64,000 nucleotides of DNA from assembly GCA_963965975.1 (NCBI GenBank), contig OZ014413.1, positions 11,266,601-11,330,600 on the forward strand, read 5' to 3'. The notes under the pieces are model-generated. The model did no database searches. It was not told the origin of the DNA and saw only the letters and a program-made list of their open reading frames with translations. This DNA comes from Xestospongia bergquistia (taxonomy: Eukaryota > Porifera > Demospongiae > Haplosclerida > Petrosiidae). The translations under genes and the position numbers were made by a program. Positions 1 to 11,619 of the stretch are shown here, in pieces (position 1 is the first letter of the stretch; each line of letters begins with the position of its first letter).

Positions 1-2821
1 TAGTAACTGTTGTATTATCAGATGATATGTTGTCTTGTATATCAGATGACACATTGGTTATAACTAAGTCTGTCTCCTTCTCTTCACTTTGTGATGTAAC
101 TTGACTAGATGACATCTCTTGAATTAATTTATCAGTTACTATCTCATCAAGTGATTCTGATTTGACAGACTTGATTTCTGATATTTGAGATTGTAGACCT
201 GATAATAATAATTATATTAATTTCACTGATATATTTTATAGTTTTAGTACTTTTTATCTTTTCCATTAATTGACTGATTGCTCCTTCTCTCTCCTTTAAT
301 TCTAAAGTTAATGATGTTATTTTCTTCTGCATTATCTCAATCTCTTCTTGTTTCTCTACTAATACTTTATCAGTAGCTATAGAATATAACCATATATGGT
401 ATGTACTACTAACAGTATTATAGCTCACATTCTTTTTCTCTGGTTAATTGCTCAATTTCTTCAATTTTTTCAACTACTACTTTACCAGTAGCTATATAAC
501 ATTACCATATTATTGTACATAATACTATAACAGTACTGAAAGACAGCTTCTTTTTCTCTGGTTAACTGCTCAATTTCTTTTCGGTTTTCAATCAAAATTT
601 TATCAGTAACTATAGAATGTGACCATATATGGTAAAAATAGTATTATAGCTCACCTTCTTTATGTCTTTGTAACTTGTCAAGATCTAATATCTTTGCCTT
701 ATTCATTCTATCTAATAGTTTCATCTTCTCTGTTTACATTAGGTACATAGTTATATCTCAATTAATGTACATGTACCTGATAAAGTGTCAGTTGATGATT
801 GATCTTGTGGTCCTTCTCTCTCCACACTGGTATAACCTATATAATATGACATAATAATAACAATATAATTATTATGTATACATATCTTCAAGAGATGATT
901 TAAACTGAAGTATTTGCTGATCTTTTTCAGCTAGTGCCTTACTTTGTAAAACAAGCTTCTCTTCTAAACCTTTCACTTCATTCATAAGACCTCTCACCTC
1001 CTATATATCAATATATATAATATAATATCAATAGTATTAGTTATCTCTTATACCTTATCTCTTGTACATCTATCATAAACAATGTGATAGCTAATACTTA
1101 ATTTCATTAAGCCCATCTTTATTAGTATGTCAAGATTCTTCTCAGCTTCCATTAGTAGTATATCCATTATATTATATGGAGCATAGCAGGTTACAATGAT
1201 AGATTTACTTTCTTCTGCTTTTCTAACTAAAACTCTCTTAGCCATACTTCCAAATGCTTTCCATAACAGATCTTGTATTTCACTAAGTGTGTGTTCATCA
1301 ATATTCCACTCCAAGAGAAATTCAATAGTTTGACATTTGAGAGGGGAAGATGGATCTGTCATGAAATCTTTGTTTTCACACACACGGAGTTTTACCTCTT
1401 CACAAAACTGATCAACTTCCACTTTGTATGCTGTGATATGACTCTTTGCCTCTTCAATCTTGTAACGATTGATAATAGCCTCTAGGCAAGCAATATTGAT
1501 AATGGTACATTTCTCTCGCACAATAACCATGACATCATCAAATGATTCTGCTATCACTAACTGAGGTTTTAGCTCTTGGAATGACATTTGAAGAAATGTT
1601 TTCAATTCTTTCAATTTTGATGTGACAGCAGATTCAATAAGAGGTAACACAGTGAGAATAAGATCTCCTAATTTTGTTCTCATTTGATCAAAATCATATT
1701 TATAAGTAGGTGAAAGATGATGTGTCATCACACTACCTGTGTACAACAGTCATTATAAAATAAACAATCATTTAATAATCTAACTTTGAGTAGTTGTTGA
1801 TGTAACTTGTTGAGAGATCTGAACAGTTGTATCTGTTACTAAAATTATTATATCATATAATACATTATTAAATGGAACAGATATATTGTAGATACATACC
1901 TGATTGACTTTGTAGTGAGGGTACTTCAAGAAAATTTTGATCTATAATATAAAATTTTAATATTATTAGTATAAGTACAAACAACTTACTGTATTCTTTG
2001 AGTATATCTTTTGCAAAATGTATTGTGTCTTCTAATTGTAATAATACAGTACTGAATACTTTTAACTGGTTGGGGTCTTCAGATACTGTATTAGACAATA
2101 CTCTCAATGAATCATTAGTTAACGATCCTCCCGATCTCTCAATTTCATCTAATGTCTCCTTAGAAATGACTCCCTCTTTATGTAACATCCAAACTGTCTC
2201 CATTGGAAACACAAATTGTAAGAGACTTTCAGAGTATTTCTGTAATAGTTGACGTGGAAACTCCTTTTGTACTATTTTTGTGAGAAAAGAGAAATATCAT
2301 GTCCACAAATTAAAACAATCTACTATAAGCAGGAAATTTTTTGAAGGGAGAAAATATCAGTGAATTTGGCAAATTATCTAATATATTTTAATTACAGATG
2401 TGGTAGTGGGCAGAACTCACTTGCCAAAATCTATTTTACATCAATTCTTCGATATTTTCTCGCTCTAAAATTAATCACTACACAGTATTAATTCCTTTGA
2501 CTTACTTTCTGTTAATGCTCTCTTGTATTCCTCAGCAATAAAATTCTCTGCAATGGCGGGCTTCTGTAGAGTTTCAATAACATCTCTTCTCATAGCTCTT
2601 GGCTTGGAACTCAGCCACAATTCAAACATTTTTAAAGCTTTGAAACTGGTATCTTCATTCATTATTCTGATACTATCTAGTTCAGTAGTATCTAATTTGA
2701 GGAGTACACCAAATGTGTACCATTTAGTACCAACTCTGATGTGTTCACATAACTCAGCAATAGTTGGTTTCCCATTCAAAAACAGATTGAAGTAGTTAGA
2801 CGAAACGGAGGACGAAGCCAT
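1..2821 (-). CDS. Death-domain adaptor, paralogue 1 (3' end outside window)
   Basis: The start codon at 2821 opens an exon encoding a death domain (LAELCEH-like start, W-Y-x-x-G-V-x-L core) ending near 2490. An exon at about 2273-1992 encodes a CARD-like helical module (VISKETLDEIE, LKVFSTVL). One at about 1740-1050 encodes an unnamed domain with the core SIIVTCYAP. Several small exons below 1010 are rich in E, K and Q and look coiled-coil ([11 protein letters not shown]). The exon order and many residues match the neighbouring gene at 3810-8959, so this is a tandem duplicate. It differs in having only one CARD-like exon. No transmembrane segment or enzyme domain is visible, so a cytoplasmic signalling adaptor is the likely role (inference). 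The 3' end, where the paralogue carries WW, SH3 and LRR exons, lies beyond base 1. Confidence 0.7.
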
Positions 2822-3063
2822 GACCTTTGCAGATAAACTTGTTGGGTGGGGCTCAATGGTTATTATTGATATTCATAAATAATCGCTAGTGAGCATGCGC
2901 AATTGACTCCACCCTAAAACATATTATTTATTTATTTATTTATTTTTAATGACAAATGATTATTTGATAATTTGACAAATGATAATTTATATTTCTTGTG
3001 ATTTTATTGGCATACACATATTATAACTGACCTAAAGAAATAAAATAATTATCTAATAATATT

Positions 3064-3505
3064 TCATATAAAATAAATCCTCACTGTTTGGTCCCAGAAA
3101 CTCATTGTCTTCCAACCACATTGTCCCTGTATGAAGTATATCAGTGACATTAAGTCATTGACTATATTATTATAATGATAATACCTTAGTTTGAATTTGT
3201 TTGAGATCTTCAGGACCAATATAATGAGGATCTAATATAAGAAACCTAAAATAGAAAAACTTAAAGTAACTACATATTATGACAAAAATTTGTATGTATT
3301 TTATTGATTACTTATCAGTCAAAGAAATTGATGAGAATAAAATAAATAGAGACAATAGCTCCATATGGTAACAAAAACACACAAAAAGAGCTATTTACAA
3401 GAGGAGTGCATTATTTATTAGTAGTATTTTTTAACCTGATGTCTCCTGACTGTTCACTGTATTTATCTTCTAATATGGTATGAGTAAATGGTTTTATTAG
3501 CAGTA
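3064..3505 (-). pseudogene. UFM1-specific protease (UFSP2-like) C-terminal fragment
   Basis: Three consecutive exon-like pieces join in frame. The first, ending near 3437, reads HTILEDKYSEQSGDIR. The second (3246-3184) reads FLILDPHYIGPEDLKQIQTK. The third (3126-3064) reads GQCGWKTMSFW and then diverges to a stop. This is the C-terminal catalytic part of UFSP proteases, including the Asp-Pro-His box that supplies the catalytic Asp and His. The upstream region with the catalytic Cys is absent: the frame closes at a stop just upstream of about 3505. The typical C-terminus is also lost. A truncated relic is likely; a very short functional gene is unlikely. It lies between the two death-domain genes. 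Confidence 0.6.
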
Positions 3506-3809
3506 GTAATTAATGTTATTAGACGTAGCGATAATATTTAATTTTATATAGCTACTAACTAGAGGACTGTTAATGTACAATTTAGTCTAGTTTGTTTGTT
3601 ATAATTGTATTTGTAAATATTAGAAATAATAATATTGAAACTTTTTATTATTAATTAATGTAGGCGTGGTTGAAGTGAATTATAAAAATTGTTAACTTTG
3701 TTAGAAGACAAAGAACTGGAAACTAAAGCATTTAACTAATAATTGACTTATTGGAATTTGAAATAATTTATTTTTAGTAAAAAATACAAATACAATAGTA
3801 CAAAAATAA
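3506..3809. other. AT-rich gap
   Basis: No coding exon, RNA gene or repeat could be supported here. The sequence is strongly AT-rich and lies between the UFSP-like relic and the last exon of the adaptor gene. Confidence 0.5.
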
Positions 3810-6800
3810 CTAATAATTAAAACGGAGTCTATTACCATTAATGAACAAAACATACAAACTATTATTTTTAACACAAACATTTTGTAATTGTTGCTCACCA
3901 GATTTAGTAATATTAGGACAGAGAGTGAGATCTAGTACTTGTAATGTTTTATTATTAGTGACGAGATGAGAGAGATGAGGTATATCATTATCAGTAATGT
4001 TATTATCATTCCACAAGTATAATTCCTTGATTATTTTATTACCAGTTACAGCTGTTGTTAGTATGTGGTAAGTATTTGGTAAGAGAGGAGAAGAGTTAAG
4101 ATATAGGACCTCCATTGTTTTGTTATAAGTTACTACTTGTGATAGTTGACTGACACAGTTACTATCAAAATGAGTGTTCCATATATCAAGACTCCTCACT
4201 TGACATTCATTAATATCAGTTAATACTGTTAGTAAACTTTGAGGAGATAATCTGTTGAGTACAATACTCCATGTTGTATGTTGTTGTCTCTTTAATTGAT
4301 GTATCACTTCTTTACATTCTGCCACAGTAGATGAAGTAAGTGTAACACTATCACTAGTCCACTTAACATTTCCAGTGTCTCCTATAATAAAACATAGTTA
4401 CTATATAATATTTTACACACACAACAATAGCTATACACACACTCTAACATGCTCAACTATGACAGTAAAGGGACAAATGAGGAAAAAGACACCACTACTG
4501 GTGCTAGGTTATGACAACATTTATCTAAGTATATGGAGATAAAGGGATTAAAATAAACAGACTTGTCATGGTACTTTCAACACACTTGACTCTAGATATC
4601 ACTATTAGCTAGTAAGTTGGTCTACCTTGACTGTGATAACTATAAATTACTGCATGGTCCATGCTGTAGTGTGGTTGATGTAACATGAGACTGAATGCTG
4701 GAAAATGCCATATAACAAGAAGATTTGATATCATTTTAACTTGATGGCTGGGTAAACTATGAATGGAATTTTAACCTTTTAAAACTGAAATGGATGTAGA
4801 CTAGAAATTAAAACCTAGATGTAATGATTCAGAGATTACAGGAAATATTACTAATTTATAAATCCACTGATAGTTGCTTGATACAATGATAATTTTGTAG
4901 GAACAGCAAATACTTTGGTACTGAACAACAGTAAATGACATTAATAGTCTGTAAGTACTGGTGTCTGACAGGGCTATAAACATCTCCTTAAGACACTATC
5001 ATCATTAATGATGTTACAATTGTAATATTTACTTAAATTGGAAAGAGAAGGTTGAGAGAGTTTAACATTGCCCTTAAGAAACATCCCACGGACTCCATTA
5101 AGAGTTCCCATGTACCATTCTTCATCAACCTGCGAAAATGAATATGTTCAGTAGAAATGAATGGATGGAAGTCTCTCTCCATACATACCTTAATGACATC
5201 TTTGATAACATCTCCGATATTTAAGTTTAGTTGATCATCATTTGTTTTGATATAAAAGAATTGGACAATAGCTTCTACAGGAGGTTTCTCCCAGGTAATA
5301 GTACGAGTGTTATCTTCAACATAGTAGATACGTCCATTAGGTGCAACCCTACTTTCCCATCCAGGAGGTAATAACTCAGATTGTTGAGATACTGTGTAAT
5401 ATGATAAGTTATAAAACAGTAATAACAATTATAACGTATCATTTATTTATTAGTTAAGATGATCATAATTATCTATACATGTACTGTTAGAAGTTCTTCA
5501 AATATGTTCACTACTTTACACAGTAATGTAATGTAATGTAATGTAATATGTTCTTATATCAAATACTTCATTGCCGTTTACAACTAGTGATTGTCTATAC
5601 AGTGTTAATGAGTTAATCTCACAGAGCCAGTCCCTCCTGTTAAGACTATTTATGAGAACTATATTGTTCAGTTACTAGTTAGATACTCTGATAAATTTTG
5701 AGACTTTAAAGTTATTAAACTAATGTACATCACTGCTTTGATTAAGAATAGAATCATTGACCACACCCTCATAAATAATTAAATAATAGTAAAAGTTTTT
5801 CAATGTCTAACTAATAACATGATAGCAAACATTTTTCAATGTCTTTTTACATACCCTATCATTCTTATCATTCCTTCCAATACCTGAAAAAGGACTACTA
5901 TAAAAGAGAATATTAAATACTACATATAATACTGTCAGTATCCTAACATTCCAGGTCATAACTACAATATATATTAAAGTACAAATTAAAATATTATAGC
6001 AAACATATATTATATATGATAATATAATATTATATTAATATACCTTGACTACTTGAGATCACTTTAGTAACTGTTGTATTATCAGATGATATGTTGTCTT
6101 GAACATCAGATGACACATTGGTTATAACTAAGTCTGTCTCCTTCTCTTCACTTTGTGATGTAACTTGACTAGATGACATCTCTTGAATTAATTTATCAGT
6201 TACTATCTTATCAAGTGACTCTGATTTGACAGACTTGATTTCCGATATTTGAGATTGTAGACCTGATAATAATAATTATAATAATTTCACTGATATATTT
6301 TATAGTTTTATTACTTTTTATCTTTTCCATTAATTGACTGATTGCTCCTTCTCTTTCCTTTAATTGTAAAGTTAATGATGTTATTTTCTCTTGTAATATC
6401 TCAATCTCTTCTTGTTTCTCTACTAATACTTTATCAGTAGCTATAGAACATAACCATATATGGTATGTACTACTATCAGTATTATAGCTCACCTTCTTTA
6501 TATCTGGTTAACTTCTCTATCTCTAAGGTCTTTGCCTTATTCATTCTATCTAATAGTTTCATCTTCTCTATTTACATTAGGTACATAGTTATATCTCAAT
6601 TAATGTACATGTACCTGATAAAGTGTCAGTTGATGATTGATCTTGTGGTCCTTCTCTCTCCACACTGGTATAAGCTAATGTTGAATACAGAAGAAGTTAT
6701 CAAGTTTGACTTGTAAACTTATAATGACAATACTCACTATTAAGAGAAGACTTTGGTTCTATTATTAGGCTATCTCTCTTAGTTACCTCCTCCTCAAGAC

Positions 6801-8959
6801 ATTGAATCTTCTATAAACATCAAATAATAAATAATAATAATATTTTAATATTATTTCTTACTTCATCTCTTTTACGTACATCCCAAACAATACAATGACC
6901 AATGGTCAATGTAATTAATCGTTTCTTCTTTATTGACAGGATTGTCTTCTGAGCTTTAGCAACAAGTGGACCCAGTAGATTAAGTGGGAAGGTACAGGTC
7001 ACAATAATGGAGTTGCCTTCTTTGATAACTTTTACTGTCACTCTCTTTGCTAATTGTTCAAAGACAACTGACAATAGTGTTCTTATGTCATTCAATGTGT
7101 AGTCATCTGGATCCCAATCAAGGACAAAAGTGGCAGTCTCACTAATAAGAGGAGTAGGTGTGGCTGTAACAGGAAATATTTCCTTTAGGCAAAGACGAAC
7201 AGACACAGATTGACAAAATTCTTCAATTGTTTTCTTGTAACACTCAATATGTGTTGTCACTTGTTGTATGTTGAATCGTCTCACAACTGCTTCCAAATAA
7301 TTGATATCAATCAGTGTACATTTGTCACGAACAACATCTAAGACATCACTGATACTTTTACAGTGAGCTAAGGAAGGCTTTAGTGGAGGGTAACAATCTT
7401 CAAGAAACTTTGTCATATCTTTCAGTGGAGGTGGCTTGCTTTCAATTATACTTCTAATGATGTTAAAGGTAATACCAAATTCTGTTCTAATACTAGTAAA
7501 TTCTGAACTCATACTTCGAGGAACTGGAATTTTACAAGACTCTATAATACATAGATCATTAGTTTATAAAAATATAATAATATACTTACCTTGTTGTGTA
7601 CTGTTATTAACAGTAGTATCTTGTTGTGTACTGTTGTCAATGGTGGTAGTTACTGAAATACAAAATACATTATGTTAATAATTTATTATAATAATTATTA
7701 GTATACCATCACTGATATTAGTGTCTTCAGCTACAAATTGAACTTTGTCTTTCATCACTGTTTTCACTATAATTATATTAAATATATACATATTTTATAT
7801 ATACTAACCATAATCATTGAAGATAGCATTACCAAGTGGTACATTTTCAGTGAACCTTTTTAGCACACTAGCAAACACCTCCAGGTTATGATGATTGATA
7901 TAAACAGCACAACGTAGTGATTTTAAAAGGACTCCTTTTATCACTGACTGAGATTGACTAGAATATTCTAGACTACTTAGTGTTTCTTCTGATATTATTG
8001 TTGGATCTTGATCACAAAGTAGCCATCCAATACTAATAGGATCATGTAGAGACTGAGATAGAGTGGCATAGTGACAACGAAGAATATCACTAGCACATTG
8101 TTCAGGACTAATATTACTACTATGATCTGTTATTGTTTCATTAGGAGCTGTTGATATCTCCTTGTCTTCTGGAAACTTTTGAGCTGAATGAATGAAGATA
8201 GACTTAGTGGAATATAATATATAGTACTCACTATATTCACTGAATAATTTGTTTGCTAAGACTCTTGTCTCATCAAATTTGGAAAGTACTGTTGCAAAAA
8301 CTTTGAGCATTACGTGATCCAAGGACACTGCTGCACGTACAGCAGTTAAGAGAATTGTCTTCCTATTATCAGGTGAACTCTCAAGTGTTTCAATCTCATC
8401 CAGAGTTCTCTCACTGATACATCTCTCACTATACAATAACTGAGACACATCAACAGGATAGATCAGAGACTGTGATAGTGCAGTATAATAATGTTGTAGA
8501 ATAGTGCTAGCATCATTGGATACTTCCAACACTTCAGGTACTATACACAAGAGGAGATTGAAATGTAATAATGTTAATAATATATTATTTATAATTATAA
8601 GTGATAATATAAATACATTCTAATTTACCAGATGTAGTAGTGAGATATAGTTCTCTCAATTTTGTCTCATATTCCACAGCAAGAGTGAGCTCTTTAATAG
8701 ATCTCTTCCTCAATGTCTCTACAATTTGTCTCCTTGTAGCTTGTGGATTGGTCTCCAACCATAGTTCATACATCTTTGTCATTTTATCCATAACATCAGC
8801 ACCTTGGAGTTTATCAATAACGTTTAGCTTCCTTGGGTCTAGTTCGAGTTGGACACCCATCTGATACCATTTAGGACTTACAGGTACGTGCTCACATAAT
8901 TCAGCAAGATTTGGTCTATCATTTAATATCACTTCAAAAGACATGTCTCTGGTGGCCAT
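3810..8959 (-). CDS. Death-domain adaptor, paralogue 2: DD, 2x CARD-like, SIIVTC domain, coiled coil, WW, SH3, LRR
   Basis: The start at 8959 ([10 protein letters not shown]) opens a death-domain exon to about 8628. Two CARD-like modules follow (about 8540-8233 and 8185-7809; SERTLDEIE and LKVFATVL, then SEETLSSLE and LEVFASVL). The unnamed domain (about 7512-6862) has the core [10 protein letters not shown]. Coiled-coil exons lie around 6814-6044. The exon at 5393-5190 carries a WW domain ([20 protein letters not shown]) and the first half of an SH3 domain. The next exon (about 5140-5043) completes the SH3 ([17 protein letters not shown]). A donor there in phase 1 fits the phase of the acceptor at 4381, which opens a leucine-rich-repeat exon ([17 protein letters not shown]) ending at 3810. 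If that last intron is not used, the protein stops at 4974. The domains imply a death-fold signalling scaffold that binds proline-rich partners (inference). The WW exon has no start codon of its own, which supports a single gene. Confidence 0.62.
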
Positions 8960-9492
8960 TTGCGAACCATATGACCATCAATTAAGGGGTGTGGCTCAGT
9001 ATTCTTGCAGTACAAAAGACAATAAAATATTATTATGATGTATATTACAATATGTTTAAAGCAGTTCTTGTCCAAACTGTTATTAGTGAAACTAGTTTTT
9101 AATCTGACAATAATGACTACTGCATTCAAAGACAACAAGAACACTCTAATATAATAATAACACAATAGTCATTACTCACTGTTAGAAGGATATTTTGAGT
9201 ATTATTATTATTATAGCTACATTGAGGATTGTACTACTTGTGAACAACATCAGATAAACTACTTGATACAGAGAGGATTACAGACCTCCTTGCTCTTTAA
9301 TTAGACTCTTGTGTTGAAAGAGATACACTAGCACACTCCCCTCTATAACTTGATATTGAAACTAATTATGAAGTTCGTATCAAAAATACTAATATTATTA
9401 ACATCACCCAAATAATATAAAACAGTTCTATTTTGAGTCCAGTAAAATAATACAAAGAAATTAAACTATTTAGTTCAGAGACATTACCAATA
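8960..9492. other. Intergenic gap between adaptor gene and TMEM144
   Basis: No convincing exon was found on either strand. The stretch holds the promoter of the death-domain gene (start at 8959) and the 3' flank of TMEM144. Confidence 0.5.
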
Positions 9493-11450
9493 TTAACAAT
9501 GTATTGTACAACTTGATAATCCAACCATTACTAATGCACTCAGTGATATAGTAAAGGCAACAAAGAATAATACAATATTTCTCCACCCCTAATAATAATA
9601 GTAATATTATAATATAATATTATAATAATTATACTAACTTTGATCTCTCTATATACCAAGATACCCCAGGATGAACTAACAAAACCTGGTCCCTATGGTA
9701 ACAAAGATCACATGATCAGTTAAAGAGTGTCTTTACTTACAGCTGTCACTATTGGAAAACTAACAGCCAACGACAGATGTTGATTAGCAAGAAACCATCC
9801 CACTAAAAAAGGAGTCATGTGATAAGATCAAAGGAGTCATGTGACAAAATCAAAGGGTCATGTGACGTATCCTTACCCATTGCAATACCCCACATGATCC
9901 CACTAGCCAGAGCAGGCAAGATAACTTCAGGATATATTTTAGGTTTGTTCCTCTTCCATACACAATATAATATAAACCATATTGTACTGGTTACTAGGAT
10001 ACCAGTAAATTGTCCAAATACATAGTCCAGTTCTATAAAGGGGTGGAGTTTTAAGTCCATTATAACATTATAACTCACCATCACATGAGTGTGTGTCATC
10101 ATTACATAATCTCATATATTCAACTCCAATAAATTGAAAACCAAACAAAAATCCAATTCCTAATGACAGTCCAAATCCACTATAAAAAATGAGATCATGT
10201 GATGGTCACATGATTTTTTACTTACATTATTCTACGTGGCCATTTTCCAAGTTGGTCCACCCACGAGTAATCCAAGTCCTCATCATCTGACAAAGGACTA
10301 GTACTACGTGAACCAAATGTTATCTTTTGTTGAGCTCCATTACTTTTAGTAATTGATTGACCTTGTAACTAGAGAGAGAGAGAGGGGGGGGGGGGAAGAG
10401 GTAACTTTAAAAACATAAAAAAACATACCAGTTTATCAGTCAGTGATCCTGCTAAAGAATTGTTTGATTTTTCAGAGTTTATAAGTGGTGTCTTTTCAGA
10501 GAGAGGTGGTAAGTCCTCAACAACTTTTCCTTCACTTTTAACAAATGCTAAAATAGTTGTACTAAAGAAGAGAAATGTTTTATTAAAATGATTGTATTAA
10601 CCAGACATAGCTAATGTAATACCCAGTATATGTAATATAATGTACCTTATTAAAATAGTGGCTATTCCTCCATAGTTAAGACCTTCACAACTCAAATCTT
10701 GTTTTAAAATAAATCTAATAAAAATAACTAAAATATTATCTTTCAGTAAACAAGCTTCTTTACCGTCCAGTCATCCAACCTGCTAACAAGTTGGTCACGC
10801 CCCATAAAGTCAGACCCATAGTCATCCCAATCATTTTAATTATGGGTACAACCATGATGTTACCTTGGTAACCAAATATCACACAATAATAGTAAACAAA
10901 CTGAACATACCAGTGGTCCATAGCACACCACCAAATAACAAAGGCATATAAAATGGTGGTTGGTAACGTATTAAGTTGACTATAAGACCGACCAACCATA
11001 TACCAATACATAATATCCATTGAAAGAACATTCCATCACCAGTATTATATTTTTTAACTGGTATGAAGTTACTACCAAATCCTAACACAGCAATAACAGC
11101 TCCAATATATCCTACCCACTGTTTGGAATGTGATGAACATGTCGCACCACATTTGTCCTTGTCAATATTCCCTCCAGTTGTGTTTAGGGCTTTGAAAATA
11201 AATACATTAATTTAAATAAGACAATAATATAAAGATATATATTAGTACACTGAGATAAGAATACTAATACAACTTAAGTTATAATACAAGATGTGTTGAT
11301 ATAATTCTGAAAGTTTTGTTAGTAGTAGTATTAAGAGATGTCCTTACCTCCTGCTGTAGTATAACAAATCCAATTATTCGGTCTATCAGGATTACCACTA
11401 ACTAAATAACAGCTGAACAGGAAAAGAAACAGCAATAGTGTTGTCTTCAT
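9493..11450 (-). CDS. TMEM144: TMEM144-like multipass membrane transporter
   Basis: The start at 11450 gives a hydrophobic signal-like leader (MKTTLLLFLFLFSCYLVSG). The next exons read GYIGAVIAVLGFGSNFIPVKK and TGDGMFFQWILCIGIWLVG, both hallmarks of TMEM144, a DMT-superfamily sugar-transporter relative. Later exons give PIIKMIGMTMGLTLWG, and a final transmembrane exon ends at 9493 (VAFTISLSALVMVGL). A hydrophilic loop with SDDEDLDYSW lies near 10250-10330. A poly-G run at about 10385-10396 follows a GA repeat in one intron. Family members are about 345 residues with about ten membrane spans; the exact substrate is unsettled. The gene is divergent from the RhoGEF gene, with 169 bp between start codons. 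Confidence 0.85.
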
Positions 11451-11619
11451 CTCCTTTACGACAAGAATGGGTGGACCATATGAGCTATGAATACAATTAT
11501 AAAATACTCTGTTATATAGTTACAATTTCTGCACATGTGGTCCATTTCGTAGTATTTAAAATAATACAGCAGTATTATCTATAAACATAAGTTTTAGTAG
11601 ACATCACTAAATAGTTGCT
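11451..11619. promoter_or_regulatory. Divergent promoter TMEM144 / RhoGEF
   Basis: Only 169 bp separate the two start codons on opposite strands, so both promoters must share or abut this spacer. No TATA box or CACGTG site is evident. Confidence 0.5.

Noticed and set aside
8929..9165. Minus-strand open frame upstream of the death-domain gene
   Set aside because: Low-complexity I/L/Y-rich translation from AT-rich DNA, overlapping the start of the real gene in another frame.
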